64,000 nucleotides of DNA from Oscillospiraceae bacterium (GTDB lineage: Bacteria > Bacillota > Clostridia > Oscillospirales > Oscillospiraceae): assembly GCA_017430455.1 (NCBI GenBank), contig JAFRMX010000023.1, positions 62,001 to 126,000 on the forward strand. Direction: 5' to 3'. The position numbers were made by a program, and so were the translations under genes. Below are positions 60,136-64,000 of this stretch, piece by piece; position 1 is the stretch's first letter, and every line of letters begins with the position of its first letter. A model generated the notes under the pieces. It was not told the origin of the DNA and searched no databases. It worked only from the letters and a program-made list of their open reading frames with translations.

Positions 60136-60735
60136 TCAAACCTCTTTCAAATAAAATTCTCTGTTTTTGTATCTGCATTTTTCAGCAGTGAAGATAGCCT
60201 TCATTTCTTCAGCAGCCGTATCGAGATCGTCATTGACTATTATATAATCGTAGTCAATACTTTCCGCATACTCTGCCTTTGCCCTTTCAAGTCTGGATCT
60301 TATACTCTCTTCGGTCTCTGTGCCTCTGGCTTCCAGACGCTTTCTGAGCTCATCCATGGTCGGGGTTACTATAAATATCAAAACCGAATAATCCGTCGCG
60401 GCTTTGATCTGTCTCCCGCCCTGGACATCTATGTCGGAGATAACGCTCATACCCTGCGAGATCTTTTCTTCAACAAAGGCTTTCGGAGTACCGTAGCCGT
60501 TTGACACATAAGTGGCGTGCTCAAGCAGCTCCCCGTCTCTGACCATTTTGTCGAAGGTCTCCCGGTCTACGAAGAAATAGTCCTCTCCGTCTATTTCACC
60601 CTCTCTGGGTTTCCTGGTCGTAACAGATGTGGAAAAGCATATATCATCTCTTCCCGCGATCGCTTTGTCAATTACGGTATTCTTTCCAACCCCTGAGGGC
60701 CCGGAGACAACATACAGCCTTCCTTTTTCAACCAT
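60136..60735 (-). CDS. gmk: Guanylate kinase
   Basis: Phosphorylates GMP to GDP. In 199 residues it has the P-loop VSGPSGVGKNTV, the GMP-binding SVTTRKPREGEIDGEDYFFVD, the VISDIDVQGGRQIK segment and the RLERAKAEYAE lid. The P-loop has Asn before Thr where Gly or Ser is more common. I prefer ATG 60735, after GGAG and overlapping remA by 8 bases; ATG 60759, with GGAAG upstream, would add 8 residues. Confidence 0.94.
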   Translation of the reverse strand: MVEKGRLYVVSGPSGVGKNTVIDKAIAGRDDICFSTSVTTRKPREGEIDGEDYFFVDRETFDKMVRDGELLEHATYVSNGYGTPKAFVEEKISQGMSVISDIDVQGGRQIKAATDYSVLIFIVTPTMDELRKRLEARGTETEESIRSRLERAKAEYAESIDYDYIIVNDDLDTAAEEMKAIFTAEKCRYKNREFYLKEV

Positions 60736-60985
60736 TATTTCCAATCTCCTCTGTTTCATTTAATCTTCCGGAAAGCACCTCCGGAGAAATACTCGAGAGA
60801 ATAACATACCCGCAATCGGAAAAGATGACGGACCTGGTGCTCCTGCCGAAGGAAGCGTCGATCAGCGTTCCTTTCTCCCTGCAGTCCTGTATGAATCTTT
60901 TGATCGGCGCCGAATCGGGCTCCGTGATGCTGAGGACTCTGTCGGGATTTACAAGATTCCCGAAGCCTATGTTCAAAAACTTCAT
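60728..60985 (-). CDS. remA: Extracellular matrix regulator RemA (DUF370)
   Basis: An 85-residue DNA-binding protein of the RemA/DUF370 family, which in B. subtilis activates biofilm and osmoprotection genes. It has the signature MKFLNIGFGNLVNPDRVLSI, then PDSAPIKRFIQDCREKGTLIDASFGRSTRSVI, a block conserved across Bacillota. I start at ATG 60985; the frame open to 61069 has no family similarity. It overlaps yicC by 4 and gmk by 8 bases, the usual yicC-remA-gmk order. Confidence 0.95.
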   Translation of the reverse strand: MKFLNIGFGNLVNPDRVLSITEPDSAPIKRFIQDCREKGTLIDASFGRSTRSVIFSDCGYVILSSISPEVLSGRLNETEEIGNNG

Positions 60986-61860
60986 TCTATATTCTGTATC
61001 TGCTCGCGGATCTTTTCGATCTCGCATTTGATATCCACGACAACATGGGCGGTATCCGAATTGAGACATTTGGAGCCTATCGTATTGGCCTCCCTGTTGA
61101 ATTCCTGAATGAGAAAATCAAGTTTCTTGCCAACAGGATTCTTATCCTCCAGCATCGAGGTCATCTGGCTTATATGGCTTTTGAGCCTTACGGTCTCCTC
61201 GTCGACAGCTATTCTGTCCGCGAATATGGCGACCTCCTGAAGGACCCGGTTCTCGTCGTATTCCATGTTCTCCAGAACGGAAGTGATCTTCTCCTTAAGG
61301 CGTTTCTGGTATTCGTTAACTGTCTCGACAGAATTATTCTCAACAACGGCTACGTAACCGGAGATGACCGACAGTCTCCCCAGGATATCTTCTTTAAGCT
61401 TCAAGCCTTCTGTGCATCTCATTGAGTCATACTTGAGCAGAGCTTCCTCAAGAGCTTCAAGGATGAGTGAGAGGATAAAATCCTCATCAGTCTCTCTTCT
61501 TTTGCTGACCAAAACATCCGGAAGGCGGCTTGCGCTCACGGGATCCAGATCCGATTCTTTGCCCAGGATTTCCGATATATGATCCAGGGCGTTTATATAT
61601 TCCTTTAAAAGTGCGTCATTGACGGTGATCTCATTTGAGGCGAGGTCTTCAAACTCTATGCTTATGAATACGTCGATCTTTCCTCTTGAGATATGTTCCT
61701 TGACCTTGGACCTGACGCTGTCTTCCGCAAAAATGAAATTTCTCGGGATTTTGACACTGCAGTCGAAATATCTGTTGTTTACGCTTCTCAGCTCCGCTGA
61801 AACGGTCACGCCGTCTTTTGATATCTTTGCGTTTCCGTAGCCTGTCATGCTTTTAACCAT
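60982..61860 (-). CDS. yicC: YicC/YloC-family endoribonuclease
   Basis: A 292-residue protein of the YicC family, recently linked to RNA cleavage and turnover of small RNAs in E. coli. It begins with MVKSMTGYGNAKIS and ends with the family block KKLDFLIQEFNREANTIGSKCLNSD. I start at ATG 61860, which gives the family N-terminus. It overlaps the RseC-like gene by 8 bases and remA by 4. Confidence 0.93.
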   Translation of the reverse strand: MVKSMTGYGNAKISKDGVTVSAELRSVNNRYFDCSVKIPRNFIFAEDSVRSKVKEHISRGKIDVFISIEFEDLASNEITVNDALLKEYINALDHISEILGKESDLDPVSASRLPDVLVSKRRETDEDFILSLILEALEEALLKYDSMRCTEGLKLKEDILGRLSVISGYVAVVENNSVETVNEYQKRLKEKITSVLENMEYDENRVLQEVAIFADRIAVDEETVRLKSHISQMTSMLEDKNPVGKKLDFLIQEFNREANTIGSKCLNSDTAHVVVDIKCEIEKIREQIQNIE

Positions 61861-62275
61861 TGAATTTCTTCTCCTCATTAAAATCGACTATCGAAAAATC
61901 AATGGCAGTTTTTCTCTTGCGCTCGGTAAGAACAATGACGATTCCGCCGAGGATTATGCCGAGAAAAGCGCATACAATTGAGATTCCTTCAGATTTGAAA
62001 ACAAGTGATGCCAAGGCGTACATAAGGATCATCAGGACTATCGGAATAACATAGACCAGAAATGCTGCCTTGTACACATAGGAGCTTTTGCTCTCGATCA
62101 AAACGGCATCACCGGGTCTCGCGTCTATATCGTTTCTGGCGATGGTCTTTATCTCACCCTGATAGATGCAGCTCTCACAACTCGGGCAGTTGCTTCCGCA
62201 GGCTGTCATTCTCGTGACGGCGACCTCCGCCATATTGTGATCAAGTAATTTTGTCAGAACGGCTTCCTGTCTCAT
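61853..62275 (-). CDS. RseC/MucC-like membrane protein
   Basis: A 140-residue protein of the SoxR-reducing/RseC family. The N-terminal soluble part has four closely spaced Cys (CGSNCPSCESC), likely an iron-sulfur or zinc site, then GDAVLIES and two transmembrane helices (AAFLVYVIPIVLMILMYALA and IVCAFLGIILGGIVIVL). In other bacteria such proteins work with Rnf-type complexes; none is visible here. It lies 2 bases after ybbR. Confidence 0.85.
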   Translation of the reverse strand: MRQEAVLTKLLDHNMAEVAVTRMTACGSNCPSCESCIYQGEIKTIARNDIDARPGDAVLIESKSSYVYKAAFLVYVIPIVLMILMYALASLVFKSEGISIVCAFLGIILGGIVIVLTERKRKTAIDFSIVDFNEEKKFNG

Positions 62276-62277
62276 TT

Positions 62278-63519
62278 CTATCCCTTCTTAAGCTCGACCG
62301 AAATCTGGTAGTCGCCTACAGCTCCCACATTGCTGGCTCCGTCCACATATATCTTTACGTCAACGATATATGTTCCAGCTGACTCGTTGTAGTCCGTAAG
62401 ATCCGCGACAGCGCGGAGATTCTCTGCTTTGACGGATGAAAGATCTTCCGGAGTGCCTCTGAGGACGACTTCCAGCTCTCTGGTGAGTATATCGCTTGTG
62501 AAACCGCTGGTCACATTGGTACAGGCGAGGTTTGCAGCAGGAATCGTAAACTTTTCGGTCTCAAGCCCGACTATCTCGACTGTAACAGTGACCTCAGAGC
62601 TTCCCGAGAGGTTGCTGAGCTCATTATCTATAGTGATCGGATATCTCTCGGTGAAGGTCGTTGAGAAATCGGTCAGGTCAATGGTCGCTACAGTGATCTG
62701 ATTGAGCCCTGCCAGAATGGCAGAATCTCCGGCCACAGTGACAGAAGCCGGCTCAAGAGTAACTTTAGTATTTTCCGTATTCGCTCCGGCGCCCTGAAGA
62801 AGTTCAGCCCGCAGAGCGACTTCTTTGATCTGCAGAATAGGCAGAGTAGCTTTGACTGTCTCGACGTTGGCCGTCAAACCCGTGCCAGAGCATTCATTGC
62901 CCTTGCTGTCCATCAGGGTAAAGGGAACGTCGGTCGTATATGAAACGCTGATGTCTTCCTCGCCGAATGTGACCCATGCATAGGATATATCTGAGAGCAG
63001 CGCTTCAGCGCCTCTTAAAGTGATCGTCGAAGGCTCAAATACTGGAGATTCGGCTGTATAGCCCTCCGCGGTATTCCCGTCGAAGCTTCCCCGCACCGGC
63101 ACTGTCTTCTCGATGACCGGAGACAGATTAAAGCTTATGACCTGAGGAGTTTCTCTTCTGACAGAGATATTTGCCTCATTGGTATTTGAAGGATATTTGA
63201 TCGAATATGTCAGGTTGGTATATCCGACCTGAGTGAGCTTGCTGACATCCACGGAAGCCGTCAGATCCGAAGGCTCAAGAAGCCCTACGACATTTCTCGG
63301 CCCAGAGAGTGTAACACTTACCGTATTCACGCTCGGATCGATGATCACAAAGCCCTTAGACGCGAGCAGTGTTTCCTCACCTGTAAATTCTACACGCACG
63401 CCGTCAAAGCGCTTGGAAATGACATCCTGATCATTTGAGGCAACATAGACCCAGATTGCAAAAGATGTCAGCAGAGCGACTATAACATAAAATAATTTGC
63501 TGTTATAAAACTTCTTCAT
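62278..63519 (-). CDS. ybbR: YbbR-domain protein (CdaR type)
   Basis: CdaR is the membrane regulator of the diadenylate cyclase CdaA. The 413-residue protein has one N-terminal membrane helix (KLFYVIVALLTSFAIWVYVA) and about four extracytoplasmic YbbR repeats, with landmarks such as VSVTLSGPRNVVGLL, ITLRGAEALLSDI, VTVAGDSAILAGL and LEVVLRGTPEDL. I start at ATG 63519; the longer frame runs back inside cdaA. It overlaps cdaA by 17 bases. Confidence 0.92.
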   Translation of the reverse strand: MKKFYNSKLFYVIVALLTSFAIWVYVASNDQDVISKRFDGVRVEFTGEETLLASKGFVIIDPSVNTVSVTLSGPRNVVGLLEPSDLTASVDVSKLTQVGYTNLTYSIKYPSNTNEANISVRRETPQVISFNLSPVIEKTVPVRGSFDGNTAEGYTAESPVFEPSTITLRGAEALLSDISYAWVTFGEEDISVSYTTDVPFTLMDSKGNECSGTGLTANVETVKATLPILQIKEVALRAELLQGAGANTENTKVTLEPASVTVAGDSAILAGLNQITVATIDLTDFSTTFTERYPITIDNELSNLSGSSEVTVTVEIVGLETEKFTIPAANLACTNVTSGFTSDILTRELEVVLRGTPEDLSSVKAENLRAVADLTDYNESAGTYIVDVKIYVDGASNVGAVGDYQISVELKKG

Positions 63520-64000
63520 CAGACTGTTCTTTCTTCTTTGGCTTGAATATCTTCTTAAGAACCGCTGTAACGGAATTGTCCTCGGCCTTCTCGTCCGTAA
63601 CCAGTTCGTTTCTGAGTATCTTCTCGAAGGTATCATTGTCGAGATGGCGCTTCAGAGTGCCGTTCATGGCAACCGAAACAGCACCGGCCTCTTCGGAAAC
63701 TATGACTACGATCGCGTCGGACTGTTCACTCAGTCCGATACCTGCTCTGTGTCTCATTCCGAGGTCTTTGCTCAGGTTCGTGCTCTTTGTAAGGGGAAGG
63801 ACACAGCCTGCAGCGATTATTCTGCCGTCTCTGATTATGATCGCGCCATCGTGCAGAGGAGCCTTGTCATAGAAAAGGTTCTTGATAAGCTCGGCTGTGA
63901 CGTCGGAATTGATAATAGTGCCCGTGTTGATAATATCGTTGAGATTTATGCTGCGCTCAAAGATGATGAGGGCGCCTGTCCTCGATTCGGCCATATCCTT
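63503..64000 (-). CDS. cdaA: Diadenylate cyclase CdaA, C-terminal part
   Basis: CdaA makes c-di-AMP from two ATP at the membrane. The gene runs off the right edge, so the N-terminal membrane helices are missing. The DisA_N catalytic domain is present: GALIIFER, the DGA motif in HDGAIIIRDG, and the RHR motif in LGMRHRAGIGLSE, followed by VVSEEAGAVSVA-type strands. The C-terminus is a basic/acidic tail overlapping ybbR by 17 bases. No glmM is seen after ybbR. Confidence 0.94.
   Translation of the reverse strand, partial: KDMAESRTGALIIFERSINLNDIINTGTIINSDVTAELIKNLFYDKAPLHDGAIIIRDGRIIAAGCVLPLTKSTNLSKDLGMRHRAGIGLSEQSDAIVVIVSEEAGAVSVAMNGTLKRHLDNDTFEKILRNELVTDEKAEDNSVTAVLKKIFKPKKKEQSDEEVL

Overview
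The window reads as chromosomal DNA of a low-to-moderate GC Bacillota, most likely a gut-type member of class Clostridia. The support is a T-box leader, a CdaA/YbbR pair, RemA (DUF370), a PASTA kinase with a PP2C phosphatase, PPi-dependent phosphofructokinase, a class A RNase P RNA, several lipobox proteins and UgpC/MsmK-type sugar ABC components. No tRNA, rRNA, CRISPR array or prophage is visible. Genus and species cannot be assigned from the sequence.

Layout. 1-3901 (+): small proteins leading into ruvC-ruvA-ruvB. 3922-7205 (+): a T-box leader whose specifier reads UGG (Trp), followed by a trpXYZ-type ABC importer. 7217-11422 (+): zinc-ribbon and DUF1858 proteins, trmK, a Nif3-like protein, radA. 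11446-15227 (-): a Xer-type recombinase with a dif-like inverted repeat just upstream of its promoter, a P-type-ATPase-like protein with dead catalytic motifs, and fba. pfp is divergent from fba (15328-16569, +). 16612-21233 (-): ligA, a methionine-gamma-lyase-family protein, murD. rnpB lies at 21291-21634 (+).

21710-30266 (-): lipoprotein, yebC, DUF1810, GNAT, an ornithine-cyclodeaminase-like protein with argF, small membrane proteins, an esterase, a methyltransferase and an SPL-type radical SAM protein. 30267-36014 is the accessory part. It holds a MazG-like pyrophosphohydrolase plus nuclease/DUF2075 helicase pair enclosed by inverted copies of a roughly 115-bp repeat, a 2-hydroxyacid dehydrogenase, a gene-free stretch with orphan terminators and a hexamer repeat, and a DUF559 endonuclease gene between two copies of a palindromic element.

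36104-49933 is a fructan/sucrose locus. The minus-strand operon encodes two ABC permeases, a binding lipoprotein, an intracellular GH32, a fructokinase, an MsmK-type ATPase and a GH32 lipoprotein. Divergent from it are a LacI-family regulator, a DUF624 protein, an unknown membrane-anchored protein and an amylosucrase-like GH13 enzyme. Operator-like palindromes lie between the two units. Imported sucrose or fructo-oligosaccharide would be split by GH32 or by the amylosucrase, and the fructose released would be phosphorylated by the PfkB kinase.

50004-64000 (-) is a tightly packed housekeeping run read from the right edge: cdaA-ybbR-rseC-like-yicC-remA-gmk-rpoZ-priA-def-fmt-rsmB-rlmN-prpC-prkC-rsgA-lipoprotein. 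Most of its genes overlap or lie within about 12 bases of each other.
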